Positions 1 to 9,700 of a stretch of DNA of 64,000 nucleotides are shown here, piece after piece (position 1 is the stretch's first letter; every line of letters starts with the position of its first letter). This stretch comes from Burkholderia lata (GTDB lineage Bacteria; Pseudomonadota; Gammaproteobacteria; Burkholderiales; Burkholderiaceae). Made by a program: the position numbers and the translations under genes. The notes under the pieces were generated by a model. The model did no database searches, was not told where the DNA came from, and saw nothing but the letters and a program-made list of their open reading frames with translations. The stretch lies in the NCBI RefSeq assembly GCF_000012945.1, contig NC_007509.1, positions 744,001 through 808,000 on the forward strand. The letters are read 5' to 3'.

Positions 1-541
1 CCAGCGTCGGCGTGACGTCGCGTGCGAACACGACGAGTTCCGCGTCATCGACGCGGCGCACGTCCGAGTTGAAACGCGCGGCCGCGATGCGCTTGACCCG
101 GGCAGCGCCGACGTCGGGTGCGTTGCGTATCACCGAGCGGTCGCCGACCTTGCCGATGTTGCCGGCGAGATTGATCGGTGCGAGCTGGGTCACGCTCGCC
201 TGCTTCAACTGCCCCTTGCTCGAATGGACGACAACGTCGCCCCCGATCACGGGCAGGCCCGCGTAGAAGCGGTCGAAGCGCACGTGCTCGGTGCCGTCGG
301 GGTCGACGATCACGTCGCGTACCTGGAACTGATCGCCGTCCGCCGGCGCGCTTGCCTGCGGCCCTGCGAACTTCAACGTGCGTGCTGCGCCGCCAACGGC
401 AAGGCTGAAGGCAGACGGGTTCTGCTGGATCAGTTGCAGTGCCTTGTCGACCGTAGCCGACGGGTCGCCGGCCTGGGCAAAAGCACTGAGACTCGCGACG
501 GTAATCGCGGAGATGGACAGCAGACGAGACAGTTTCTTCAT
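1..541 (-). CDS. zmpA: Secreted M4 zinc metalloprotease precursor, N-terminal part (ZmpA/ZmpB type)
   Basis: This gene runs off the left edge, so only its first 180 codons are visible and it is 3'-partial. The product starts MKKLSRLLSISAITVAS, a Sec signal peptide ending near AFAQA. A fungalysin/thermolysin propeptide (FTP) domain follows at about residues 70-120, with the typical stretch RFYAGLPVIGGDVVVHS, and then the start of a PepSY-like propeptide region. The HExxH catalytic domain lies outside the window. In Burkholderia such preproenzymes (ZmpA, ZmpB) mature by self-cleavage after secretion and degrade host proteins and antimicrobial peptides. The symbol rests on overall resemblance and on the pC3-like context; ZmpB cannot be excluded from the propeptide alone. 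The upstream 600 bp is AT-rich and without genes. Confidence 0.75.
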   Translation of the reverse strand, partial: MKKLSRLLSISAITVASLSAFAQAGDPSATVDKALQLIQQNPSAFSLAVGGAARTLKFAGPQASAPADGDQFQVRDVIVDPDGTEHVRFDRFYAGLPVIGGDVVVHSSKGQLKQASVTQLAPINLAGNIGKVGDRSVIRNAPDVGAARVKRIAAARFNSDVRRVDDAELVVFARDVTPTL

Positions 542-1156
542 GTAATCCCCCGGGTTATAAGTGGGTGATGTTCGAGGAATGCATCAAGTACAGACTTTGA
601 TGTAAGACATGTCACGAACCGCAGAGGGATGCTAGAAGGTCATTTTTATAATTACAAGATATTTTCTGCTAGTTTAATTTTTTCTGTCATCGATGTTAAT
701 CGAGTCATGGTTTGGTGAGAAATCTGAAATGATCTCGTCGGCAACAATGGCGGGATCGGCAAGGCTGCATCGGGGGGAATGGGCCGGCCAGCCCGGTGCT
801 GCCTGGGCAAGGCAGCGCGTGGCGTGGGTTGCGCAGGATGGAAGATGTGACGCCGGGGTAAATCGGCCGATACTACTTGCCTTATTAAATATTTATTTTG
901 ATTGTTGCCATTCCCGGCGTATCAATGCGCCTTTAATGCTTCTTCGGATCTCGCTTTTGATGGCGACACCTTTGAATTCGTAGTGAAAGCCTGCCGAGCG
1001 ACACACGAGTTAATGCTTTCTACGAATCGTTCGCCTGAGCGGCGCGGCGCGACCTGTCGCAAATCGCGTCATGTTTTTGCTGGTATTGGAATGCCCGCGC
1101 TCGGTCATCGGTTGCGCCCGCTGCTGCTTCCGAGTGAGACGCATGCGGCCGACGAA
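542..1156. other. Gene-free region upstream of the protease gene
   Basis: No convincing coding sequence is seen. Positions about 640-720 and 885-960 are clearly AT-rich against the genome background, as expected for a leftward promoter region of the metalloprotease gene. I looked for a CTGT-N8-ACAG lux-type box here and did not find one. The transporter gene on the right is transcribed toward this region. No hairpin with a T-tract was recognised. Confidence 0.5.
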
Positions 1157-2392
1157 TCATCCGGTGACGTTCGCTGCCTGGCCGGCCCTCACCTTCAAGC
1201 GCACCACCAGCCACGTGAGCGCCCCCAGCACGAACACGGCGAGCGTCCACGTGCCGCCGTGGTGCTGCAGCACCGCGGCCGTCGCCGCGATGCCCGCCAA
1301 TCCTTGCTGCAGGAAGCCGCACAAGGCCATCGCATGCGCGCCATGTTCGTGCGCATCGCTGACGGCCGTCGCCATGCTGTTCGGAAACAGCACCGCCTGC
1401 CCGAAAATCGCGAGGCAATACAGCGCGATGAAGATCCACAGGCCGGTGAAATGGGTCAGCAGGCCGCCCAGCCACGACGCCAGCATCAACGTGGTTGCGA
1501 GCGCAACCAGCGCGGCACCGGCGTGCATCAGCCGCACGCCGCCTAGCCGCTTCACGAGGCGATTGACCAGCATCGCGCCGCTGAAATAGGCGACGCCGAG
1601 CAACAGGCCGATACTGCCGAAGCTCGTCACGGCCAGCTTGAAATGCGCCTGGAACACGAACGGACTCACTTCCTGCAAGGTCACGGTCGTCGCGAAACCC
1701 AACCCGCCCGCGCAAGCCGGCCAAAGGAAACCCGGGCGCCGCAGCAGGGCCCGGTATGTGCCGGCCATGCCCGACGTGACCGCGGCGCGGCTTCCCGCCT
1801 TCAACGGCAACGCATACGACAGGCCGATCGCCAGCGCGGCGATGACGGCCATCAACACGAAACCCGTTTGCCAATGACTGTATCGGCCGATCAGCCCGCC
1901 GACGAACTGGCCGCCGCCCAGCGCCGTAATGAAGGCGATCGACAACACGGAGAGCCGTCGTGCCAGTTCGTCGCCGCGCCAGTTGTCGCGAACGATGATT
2001 CTGGCGATGATCGCCGCGCCTCCACCGCCGATGCCCTGCAGGGCGCGCAACACGAGCAGCGCCGGTGCGACCGTGCAGATGGCGAGCAGCAGGCTGCTGG
2101 AGACGAACAGCAGCAACGAAATCAGCAGCGGGCCACGCCTGCCCCAGCGTTCCGCGGCAGCGCCCCAGAACGGTATCGGCAACGCTGCGCCGATCACATA
2201 CGCGGAGATGGAGAACTCGGCGCCGCCTTGCGTCATCGTCAATTCGCGCATGACGACAGGCAGTGACGGCAGGTACACCGTCGTCGCCATTTGCGCCATG
2301 AAGACGAGCAGGCACGCCAGCGCCATCAAGGGCGCAGTCGACGCGGCAGGTTCGCACGGCGCACCGGCGGCAAGAACGGGTTTGTCGCTCAT
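1157..2392 (-). CDS. MFS drug-resistance transporter, Bcr/CflA type (DHA1)
   Basis: A 411-residue polytopic membrane protein with about 12 hydrophobic segments. The loop 2-3 signature appears as GAAAERWGRRGPLL, and the following RALQGIGGGGAAIIARIIVRD resembles the Bcr/CflA motif (RxxQGxGAAAxxVxxRAxVRD). Members are proton-driven exporters of drugs or metabolites; the substrate is not predictable here. The start MSDKPVLAAG overlaps the stop of a possible 41-codon ORF by ATGA, suggesting translational coupling. Reading frames upstream of that point look non-coding. The gene points toward the metalloprotease gene but is separated from it by about 600 bp. Confidence 0.85.
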   Translation of the reverse strand: MSDKPVLAAGAPCEPAASTAPLMALACLLVFMAQMATTVYLPSLPVVMRELTMTQGGAEFSISAYVIGAALPIPFWGAAAERWGRRGPLLISLLLFVSSSLLLAICTVAPALLVLRALQGIGGGGAAIIARIIVRDNWRGDELARRLSVLSIAFITALGGGQFVGGLIGRYSHWQTGFVLMAVIAALAIGLSYALPLKAGSRAAVTSGMAGTYRALLRRPGFLWPACAGGLGFATTVTLQEVSPFVFQAHFKLAVTSFGSIGLLLGVAYFSGAMLVNRLVKRLGGVRLMHAGAALVALATTLMLASWLGGLLTHFTGLWIFIALYCLAIFGQAVLFPNSMATAVSDAHEHGAHAMALCGFLQQGLAGIAATAAVLQHHGGTWTLAVFVLGALTWLVVRLKVRAGQAANVTG

Positions 2393-2514
2393 GCGTGGTC
2401 CCGATCCGGTTGAGACGTGCGCGCCGCCTTTACCCAGCCGCGCACCCATCGCGGGTTCCCGTTGCAAGCGCCGCACGCGTACCTGCTCACCCGCAACCCC
2501 AGTTCGGTCGCCAT
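2389..2514 (-). CDS. Possible 41-residue Cys-containing peptide translationally coupled to the MFS gene
   Basis: A short ORF beginning MATELGLRVSRYACGACNGN, preceded by a purine-rich AAAGAGAGAAACG stretch that could serve as ribosome-binding site. Its TGA overlaps the ATG of the MFS transporter (ATGA). The peptide has a CGAC two-cysteine motif at about residues 14-17 and a basic, tryptophan-containing middle. I recognise no family. It may be a leader peptide, a small regulatory protein, or chance. The position and the coupling are seen directly; translation is inference. Confidence 0.35.
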   Translation of the reverse strand: MATELGLRVSRYACGACNGNPRWVRGWVKAARTSQPDRDHA

Positions 2515-2760
2515 CGTTTCTCTCTTTCGATCTTGTTGACGTACGTGATGGCCGTGCGCTGCCCGACCCACGCACGAGATTGTACAAAACGCGCGACAGG
2601 CCTGCACGAGGCGCCACGCCTGTCGTTACCGTCGCATCGAGTGCATCCGGACGCGCATGGCGGCCGGTGTGCCGGCGGCCTCGGTCCAATCGAAGATGCA
2701 GCACCGTTTCTGCGCATGAGGCAGAATACGCAGCTTCAAAATTCAGCCCCGGTCAAACAC

Positions 2761-3291
2761 ATGCGCGTCGTCGTCGTTGGAACCAGCGGAGCGGGGAAAT
2801 CCACTTTTTCCAGCGCACTGGCGGCAGCAGCCCACTGCCCGTACGTCGAGCTCGATCGACTCTACTGGGGCCCCGACTGGACCGCCGTGCCGCCGGAACA
2901 GTTCGAGAACGCCGTACTGGCCGCGACCGCCGGCGACCGATGGGTCGCCGACGGGAACTACAGCGCCGTACGCGACGCGCTCTGGTCGAGAGCCACGCAC
3001 GTGATCTGGCTCAACTTCGGGCGACGGACCGTATTCTCCCGGGTGCTCTGGCGCACGTTGAGCCGCGGGCTCATGCGCACCGAGCTGTCGCACGGCAACC
3101 GGGAGTCGCTGCGGATGGCATTCTCCCGAGAGTCGGTGCTGCTGTGGTCGTACACCACGTTCGCCAGGAATCGCATCAAGTTCGCCGCACTGCGCGACGA
3201 CCCGAAATTCGCGCATCTGCACTGGACGGAAATCACCCAGCCTTCACATACCCGCGCAGTGATCGACCGACTGACCCGCGCCGGCGGTTGA
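2761..3291 (+). CDS. P-loop nucleoside/adenylate-kinase-like protein
   Basis: A 176-residue cytoplasmic protein starting MRVVVVGTSGAGKST, giving a Walker A motif GTSGAGKST at residues 7-15. The order P-loop, then ELDRLYW, then GDRWVADGNY and a basic C-terminal half matches the small AAA_17/adenylate-kinase-like proteins often labelled 'topology modulation protein' or FlaR-like. The physiological substrate of this group is unknown. An in-frame ATG 45 bp upstream (MRQNTQ) is possible, but 2761 puts the beta-strand and P-loop at the usual distance from the N-terminus. It converges on an SDR gene with an 18-bp gap. A decayed copy of its last 25-30 codons lies about 1 kb downstream. Confidence 0.75.
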   Translation: MRVVVVGTSGAGKSTFSSALAAAAHCPYVELDRLYWGPDWTAVPPEQFENAVLAATAGDRWVADGNYSAVRDALWSRATHVIWLNFGRRTVFSRVLWRTLSRGLMRTELSHGNRESLRMAFSRESVLLWSYTTFARNRIKFAALRDDPKFAHLHWTEITQPSHTRAVIDRLTRAGG

Positions 3292-3309
3292 GCTCGCGCC
3301 GACGGGACG

Positions 3310-4059
3310 TCACTTCACGGCCGCATTGCCGCCGTCGGCGAACAGGGCCGAGCCGGTCACGAAACTGGCCATCGGGCTCGCCAGGAACAGCGCCGCGGAG
3401 GCGATCTCGTCGGGGCGCGCGATACGCTTCATTGCGTGGAGCCCGGCCGCCCATTCCTTCTGGTCACGGTCGCCACCCATCGCGGTATCCACACCGCCCG
3501 GCAACAGTGCGTTGGCCCGAATCCCGCGTGCCGCATAGTCCGCGGTGATGCCCTTCACCAATCCCGTCAAGCCGGCCTTGGACGCGCCATACGCAGCCAT
3601 GCCGGGAAGCCCGGCACTGGTCCCGACGAAGCTGGACGTGAAGACGATCGAGCCGCCTCCGCGTTCGAGCATCGCGGGAATCTGGCTGCTCGCTCCGAGA
3701 AAGGCCGCCGTCAGGTTGGTAGACAGCGTCTGCTGCCACTCGTCGAGCGAGAGGTCGGCGAGCGGCTTGAGCGGCCCGACCGTTCCCGCGTTGTTGATCG
3801 CGATATCGAGGCCGCCGAACTCGCGCACGGCCGTCGCGACGAGCCTTCGATGCGTATCGACATCACCGACGTCGCCGGCGCATGCGCGCGGCTGCCCGCC
3901 CTGACGACGGATTTCGTCGGCAACCTGATTCAGCGGGGCTTCGCTGCGCGCGCCCAATACGACTGACGCGCCGTGCGCCGCGAACATCAACGCGACCGCA
4001 CGGCCGATGCCGGTCGAGGCGCCGGTGACGATGGCTACTTTTCCTTCGAGCAAGGTCAT
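3310..4059 (-). CDS. Short-chain dehydrogenase/reductase (SDR)
   Basis: A classical 249-residue SDR. The cofactor motif TGASTGIG is at residues 13-20, NNAG in the middle, and the catalytic Ser with YGASK motif follow in order; the C-terminus carries GSALFADGG, common in this family. The enzyme should use NAD(P)H on a small alcohol or ketone in the cytoplasm; the substrate cannot be read from sequence. It stands between the P-loop kinase gene (convergent) and the kinase remnant, so it has no informative operon partner. Confidence 0.85.
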   Translation of the reverse strand: MTLLEGKVAIVTGASTGIGRAVALMFAAHGASVVLGARSEAPLNQVADEIRRQGGQPRACAGDVGDVDTHRRLVATAVREFGGLDIAINNAGTVGPLKPLADLSLDEWQQTLSTNLTAAFLGASSQIPAMLERGGGSIVFTSSFVGTSAGLPGMAAYGASKAGLTGLVKGITADYAARGIRANALLPGGVDTAMGGDRDQKEWAAGLHAMKRIARPDEIASAALFLASPMASFVTGSALFADGGNAAVK

Positions 4060-4199
4060 TGTTTTTACATCCCGTGAGTGAGGTTCATCACGGCAATGTA
4101 GGCGGCCAGGCGCAGGCAGACACTCCGTTTCTTGCTGTTGGAGTCCTGCGCGACGGCAAACCGCGCGTCGGGTTGCGGGTGGTGCAGATCCGCCATCTC

Positions 4200-4289
4200 G
4201 CCCTCTGCAACGATCCGCGCACGACGGAACTCACCCAGCCTTCGCATCCCCACGCCGTCATCGACAGGCCGACCCGCGCCGGCGGTTGA
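4200..4289 (+). pseudogene. Decayed duplicate of the 3' end of the P-loop kinase gene
   Basis: About 90 bp here resemble the end of the gene at 2761-3291. The translated tails are TQPSHPHAVIDRPTRAGG here and TQPSHTRAVIDRLTRAGG there, both followed by TGA and then by similar GC-rich bases. Upstream of position 4200 the resemblance fades and no P-loop is present, so this is a remnant of a former paralogue or of a local duplication. It lies between the SDR and the VOC gene, both on the other strand. Confidence 0.6.
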
Positions 4290-4312
4290 GCGCGGCCCGA
4301 CGCGTACCTGCG

Positions 4313-4720
4313 TCAGTCGTCGAAGGTGCCTTGATACTCCGGCGCGGCATCCGCACGCGTGTTCAGTTCGAACATCACACCGCCCGGTGCGCGGCAGAAG
4401 AAACGCGAACCGCGCCCGTTGTTGAAGACGTTCGTCACCATCTCGACGCCCTCTTCCCTGAAGCGCTCGAACAACGTGCGAACGTCGTCGAAGCTCGGCA
4501 GTTCGAACCCGACGTGGAAATTCGTCGGCCATGCCGGCGTGTCGTCGCTGACGTGATCGATCACCACGTCGAAGCCCGGGCGCTTGAGGATCCAGGATTG
4601 GTCCCAGCTTCCGGCGATCGTGAAGCCGAGGTGCCGCTCGAAGAATCGGGCCGTCGCCAGTGTGTCGGCCGAGGGGAAGCTCAGGTGGTTGAGCTTCATG
4701 GTTTGCGTAATGGCAGTCAT
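4313..4720 (-). CDS. Glyoxalase/VOC-superfamily protein
   Basis: A 135-residue single-domain vicinal-oxygen-chelate protein. The first strand KLNHLSF supplies a likely metal-binding His, and the C-terminal PGGVMFELN supplies the likely metal-binding Glu, the usual pair for this fold; the middle has the FERHLGF helix region. Family members include lyases, ring-cleavage dioxygenases and resistance proteins, so no reaction is assigned. The start MTAITQTMK is used; a second ATG seven codons later (MKLNHL) is also possible. Confidence 0.75.
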   Translation of the reverse strand: MTAITQTMKLNHLSFPSADTLATARFFERHLGFTIAGSWDQSWILKRPGFDVVIDHVSDDTPAWPTNFHVGFELPSFDDVRTLFERFREEGVEMVTNVFNNGRGSRFFCRAPGGVMFELNTRADAAPEYQGTFDD

Positions 4721-5069
4721 TGCGAGTCTCTGTCATGCGTGGATCGGCGGAGGCCCCATGCCGTTCCGCCCGACGCATTCAGAATACGAGCCGGCGCTCA
4801 CATTCGACTACTCGCATTGGACGCACGTCCAGACCGCGCGCGAACCCGCGTGAAACCGTGGGCCGCGGCACAGTTGCGATCGCTGCGGATCGCGCTACTC
4901 GCATTCGGCCAGGGTGGGCCGGAACACCGTCATTTCCGGCACCCGCCCACGTCCACCTTCGTGATGATGTCGGCATGATTCGTCTTGATCTGAATGCGCG
5001 TCAAACCCCGTCCGATCCTCTTCGTGGACAAGTGAAACCATCGTTGAATGCGACATGTCGCATGCCGCC
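4721..5069. other. Gene-free region with a perfect palindrome
   Basis: No coding sequence is supported in these 349 bp between two leftward genes. The only structure I recognise is the 16-bp perfect palindrome at 5048-5063, listed separately, just past the stop codon of the lipoprotein gene. Confidence 0.45.
5048..5063. repeat. 16-bp perfect palindrome after the lipoprotein gene
   Basis: ATGCGACA-TGTCGCAT is a perfect inverted repeat without spacer, 6 bp beyond the stop of the leftward lipoprotein gene. With no loop and no T-tract it fits a protein-binding site better than an intrinsic terminator, but it could fold as a short hairpin in RNA. Confidence 0.4.
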
Positions 5070-5993
5070 CTACGTCTTTTCCGCTTCGTAAATCTTCGTC
5101 TTCGGATTGAACCGGTATTCGACGACATCCGCCGCGCCGTAGGTCTTCTTCTGACCGGCGTGGTCGATGCCCGTCCCCTTCATCGCGACACGAACGCGCG
5201 GCCAATCGCGGCGATCGGTCGACACGAAGGTCAGGGTCGACGAGCCGGTCACGCACGGGACGTGATTGCCGGTGCCGTCGGCATCGCACGCCGCGCCGTT
5301 TTCATTGCCGCGAGACACATTGCCGGCATAGGTCCAGTCGGTATCGTCAGGATTGCTTGACGCATTGGTGCGCTGGTAGACGAACAGGCTGAACGACTTG
5401 ATCCGGGTACCGGAGGCCAGATACCAGGTCGGGACCGCCAGCACGATCTGCCCGTCCGGCGTTGTGGTGCTCACCGCCGGTTCCCTGTCGTCGATCGTGT
5501 CGGCCTTCTCATAGCCGCCGAACTCGCCGATGGAGCGTTCCGACTCGACCATGTTCCAGCCGGCCACGCCGCCATCCGTCGTCCATTCGAAAGTGGCTTC
5601 GGTGAGGGTCACCCTCGCGTCGGGCGCCGGGGCGGCGGTTTTCTCCTGTTCGGCATACTTGTTCGGCGTGTCGTAAGCAAAGCCGGTGAAGTAGTGGTTG
5701 CCGTTCAGATCGAACGCGTGCCCGTACCAGTAAGAGGCCTGGCTTCCATTGGCGATCTCCATCGTGTCCTCGCCATGCGCGTCCTTCTGATAAATGCCCT
5801 CGAGCACCCGGCCGGGCCTCGGCGGCACCGGCACCGGGATCTTCTCGCTCCCCCCGCCCTGCCCGGCGACGGCGGGTGTCGCCGAAGCCGCCGCCGACTG
5901 CGCATTCGACGCAGCATCGGCCAGCCCCGATCGATCCCCGCATGCCGCGACCAGAAGTGAAGCGACGGACAGCCACGCAAACTTCCCGATCAT
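5070..5993 (-). CDS. Hypothetical lipoprotein
   Basis: A 307-residue protein with a lipoprotein signal: hydrophobic residues 5-15 followed by LLVAAC, with Cys18 as the likely lipidated residue. A low-complexity Ala/Ser linker follows (about 20-55). The rest is a soluble domain rich in aromatic residues and Thr, with no active-site motif I recognise. The protein probably sits in a membrane facing the periplasm. Cysteines in the stretch AACDADG and in VPCVTG may form a disulfide. It is a single-gene unit; codon use looks native. Confidence 0.65.
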   Translation of the reverse strand: MIGKFAWLSVASLLVAACGDRSGLADAASNAQSAAASATPAVAGQGGGSEKIPVPVPPRPGRVLEGIYQKDAHGEDTMEIANGSQASYWYGHAFDLNGNHYFTGFAYDTPNKYAEQEKTAAPAPDARVTLTEATFEWTTDGGVAGWNMVESERSIGEFGGYEKADTIDDREPAVSTTTPDGQIVLAVPTWYLASGTRIKSFSLFVYQRTNASSNPDDTDWTYAGNVSRGNENGAACDADGTGNHVPCVTGSSTLTFVSTDRRDWPRVRVAMKGTGIDHAGQKKTYGAADVVEYRFNPKTKIYEAEKT

Positions 5994-6691
5994 GTGTTGT
6001 TACCCCCGTGTGCGGTTCCGTGATGCGTCGTCATGTGTCCCGATACGACTTCACGGGACGCACCGACGCGTATCGCCGTGCGATACCGGTTGCCCGGGCG
6101 ACCGATTCAAGCGCCGGGTCTGGTTGAACGAATGGAGCGACGTGTCCGGGCGCTCAGCGGCACCGGGTGTCGTAATCCGCGAGAAAAGCGGACGGCATGA
6201 CGGCATGCGCCGCGTAAGCAGGCAGCCGAATTTGACGCGGCAACGCAAAGCGCTGCGCGGGAAGCATCTTGTTGACGGATTTCATCGTTTTCATTTGTCG
6301 TTGTCGGCGCCAATACGGGCTTGGAAGACGTGCTCGGACACGCTCAACGCGGGTTGCGTTGCGCCAGTCGACGATTATCACCACTATCGGCAAATAAATC
6401 ATCCATCGACGGCGTTGGCGGGCGTCGTTTCCCGCCTTGGCGGTAACGCTTGAAATGCGCTGGCACCTGGCACAGGCCACTCGCTTTCTTTCATATGAAT
6501 TACACAATCTGCCGGATCGCCAGTCACACTTACCGATTTGCCGTGGCCGGTTGCTGGAATCGATGGCTGTGTTCTGCCTGCTCCATCGTTCCGGTGTTTG
6601 CCGCGTGAGACGCGAGCGCAGTGCACGCGGTAAGCACTACCGGACACGCTCGGCGCAGCCACGTCGATCTTCGTGGCGAACCAAACGTCGA
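5994..6691. other. Gene-free region between lipoprotein and autotransporter genes
   Basis: About 700 bp in which no reading frame looks convincing. The best leftward candidate is a 46-codon ORF starting at 6294 (MKTMKSVNKML), without a clear ribosome-binding site; I did not call it. The region presumably carries the promoter of the leftward lipoprotein gene near its left end. Confidence 0.4.
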
Positions 6692-6723
6692 TGGCCCGGG
6701 GGAGACGAATCCACCCCGGGCCA
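6692..6723 (-). terminator. Strong hairpin downstream of the autotransporter gene
   Basis: TGGCCCGGGG at 6692-6701 pairs perfectly with CCCCGGGCCA at 6714-6723 across a 12-nt loop. It lies about 75 bp beyond the stop of the leftward adhesin gene, where a terminator is expected. There is no T-tract in the leftward direction, so efficient intrinsic termination is uncertain. Confidence 0.45.
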
Positions 6724-6797
6724 CGGATTTCCCGCCAGTGCCGGACCTCACACCCCCTGCCCGGCCCCCACGGTCAATCGATGCTGCGCGGACGACG

Positions 6798-9700
6798 TCA
6801 GAACTGGTAACCCGCGCCCACCACCGCGCCGAAGTCCGAACGCGTGTTGCCCGTCACCGACGCCTTGACGACCCAGCGGTTGCTTTCCGTCACGTACGAA
6901 TAACCGGCGGCGAAACCCTGCTGGCCGTGATAGTTCGACGTCGCCGCCGAGACCATCGAGCGGCCCGCGCCCGTCGGTTGCGGCAGGCCGGCCACGGCCA
7001 TTGCCGATGCCACGCCGCCGTACATGTCCTTCTTCAGGTCGTTGAACGAGTTGTACACCTGGCCGATGCGCTGGTCGGTGTAGCCCTTCGCCTGATTCGA
7101 CGCGGCCGACAGGTTGTCGTTCAGCTGCTGCACGTTCACCGCATCGGTCGGCGCCGTGCCGGCCGCGACGTTCGTGACCTGGCGTTCGCTGCCCTTCGCA
7201 CCCACCGAGAACGAATTATCTCGATCGGCAACGGAGCCCTGGCCGACCGCCACCGCGTTCTTGCCGGTCGCGGTTGCCGTCGAGCCGATCGAACCCGCAT
7301 CGGCACGCGCGATCCACGTGGTGTTCGCATCGGTCGCCGCCGCGCGGATCTGGTCGTTGGCCGCCGCGTTCTTCAGCGCATTGTTGAACTGGCCCATGTT
7401 GACCGCGTCGTTCTCGTTCACGCCCGCCGCAACGCCGGTCAGCACGCGGTCGCCTGCCGTGCCGGAGAAGTTCACGCTGGACCCGCCGGTGTCCTTCCCG
7501 ACCGTGATCGCGCCGTTCGGGTCCTGCTGTTGCACAAGGCCGGCCTTGCCGTTCGCGATGTTGGTCACGTTCCCCTGCAGGTTCGTGATGTCGGTCGTGT
7601 TCTTCGCGACCTGCTGGTTCGTCGCGTAGAGCTGCGAGCCGTTCACCGCGTCGGTGCTGGTTGCGCTGAGCGCACCTGCCTGCACGTTGGTGATGCGCGT
7701 GCCGCCGGCGCCGCCGAGCGTGATCGAGCTCTTCGAGCTGTCGTCATACTGCACCGCGAGCGCGCCGAGCTGGTTGAGACTCGACTGCACGCCCTTCAGC
7801 TGCTTCACGTTCACCGCGTCCGTATCGTCGGTGCCCGCGGCGACGTTCTTCAGCACGACCGCCGCATTCGTGTCGCCGCCGATCAGCGATACCGAATTCA
7901 GCCGATTGCCGTTCGTGTCGACATCGTACTTGACGACGTTCTTCACGGCCTCGCCCGCCTGGTTGGACACCTGCGTGATCTGCTGTTCGAGCGACGACTT
8001 CACGCCCGACAACTGGCCGCCGTTCACCGCGTCCGTGCTGCCCGCGGCGATGTTGCCGTCGGCCACGTTCGTCAGCTTCGTCGGTGCACCACCGCGCGCC
8101 GCGTTGTAGGCGCCGGCCTTCGGGTCAAACTGAAGCGCATCCTGCTGCAGCCCGGCAATCGCGGCCGTGTTGCCGGCGATGTTCGTTTCGGCATTGCCGA
8201 TGCGCGTTTCGTGATTCTCGAGCGTCGTCGTGTTGCTGCCGACGCGACCGTCGAGGTTCGTGAGCGCGTCGCCGACGTTGTTGAACGAACCGCCGCCGAC
8301 TTTATAGGCCGGCGCCGTGATCGAGCCGTCCGGATTCGCCGTTGCGCCACCGCCCAGCGCGGCTGCCGTACCGTCGGTCGCGCGGCGCAGTTGCGCGCCG
8401 TTCACCGCGTCCGTGCTGCCGGCCGCAACGTTGCCTTCCGCGACGTTGGTCAGGCGCACCGGGCTCGCGCCGTTGCCCCCGCCGAGCGAAACCTGTTTCT
8501 TGCTCGCGTCGTCGTACTTCACCGCGAGCGCGTCGAGCTGGCTCGTGCCGTCCTGAATCGCCGCGTTCAACTGGTCGACGTTGACCGCGTCCGTTCCGTT
8601 CTTGCCGGCCGCGACATTGCCGATGCGTTGCGGGCCGTTGCCGCCGTGGCTCGCATCGTAGGTGCCGAGGTTCGCGTTCCACTGGAGCGCGTCCTGCTGG
8701 AGCGCCGCGATGTTGCCCGTGTTCGTCGTCACCTGGTTGCCGAGCGTGGTCACGCTGTTGCTGACGTTCGTGATCGACTGGTTCAGCGTGTCGGTGGCCT
8801 TGCCGAGCTGGCCGACGTTCACGGCGTCGCCCGTCGCAACACCGTCCGCGACGTTGTGCAGCGCGACCGGCGACTGCGCACCCTTGCCGCCGAGCGTCAC
8901 GCCGCTGTGCGCGTCATCGTCGTACTGCACCGCGTTCTTCGTCGCGTTGCCGATCTGGTTGTTGATCGACGTGCTGAGGCTGCCGAGCGTCGTGTTGATG
9001 TTGTTCGTCACGCTCGTGCTGAGCGACGACAGGCCGCCATTCAGTTGCCCGACGTTCACGGCATCGGTGTTCGCGACACCGGCCGCGACGTTGTGCAGCG
9101 TCGTGCCGTTCGTGCCGGCGAACGTCACCGAGTCGAATCCGCTCTGGCCGTCGTACTTCACGTTGCGTGCGTCGGCTGCCTTCAGGTCGCTGATATTGGT
9201 GGTCGCCGTGCTCAGCGACGTGTTGATGCTGGTGACGTTGCCCTGCAGGTTCGTGATGTTCGATGCTGCCGTCGAGATGGACGTCTGTAGCGGTGCGACG
9301 GTGCTCGTCAACTGACCGACGTTGACCGCATCGGTGTCGGCGACGCCGGCCGCGACGTTGCCGATGCGTTGCGGGCCATTGCCGCCGTGGCTCGCATCGT
9401 ACGCACCGAGGTTCGTGTTCCACAGGAGCGCATCCTGCTGAAGCGCGGCGATGTTGCCCGTATTCGTCGTAACCTGGTTGCCGAGCGTCGTCACGCTGTT
9501 GCCGACATTCGTGATCGACTGGTTGAGCGTGTCGGTGGCCTTGCCGAGCTGGCCGACGTTCACGGCGTCGCCCGTCGCAACACCGTCCGCGACGTTGTGC
9601 AGCGCGACCGGTGACTGCGCGCCCTTGCCGCCGAGCGTCACGCCGCTGTGGGCATCGTCGTCGTACTGCACCGCGTTCTTCGTCGCATTGCCGATCTGGT

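Noticed and set aside
542..720. Quorum-sensing box upstream of the metalloprotease gene
   Set aside because: Protease genes of this type can be quorum regulated, but no CTGT-N8-ACAG element is present; single half-sites only.
6154..6507. Leftward small reading frame between lipoprotein and adhesin genes
   Set aside because: No ribosome-binding site or homology that I can see; internal composition does not look like coding sequence of this genome.
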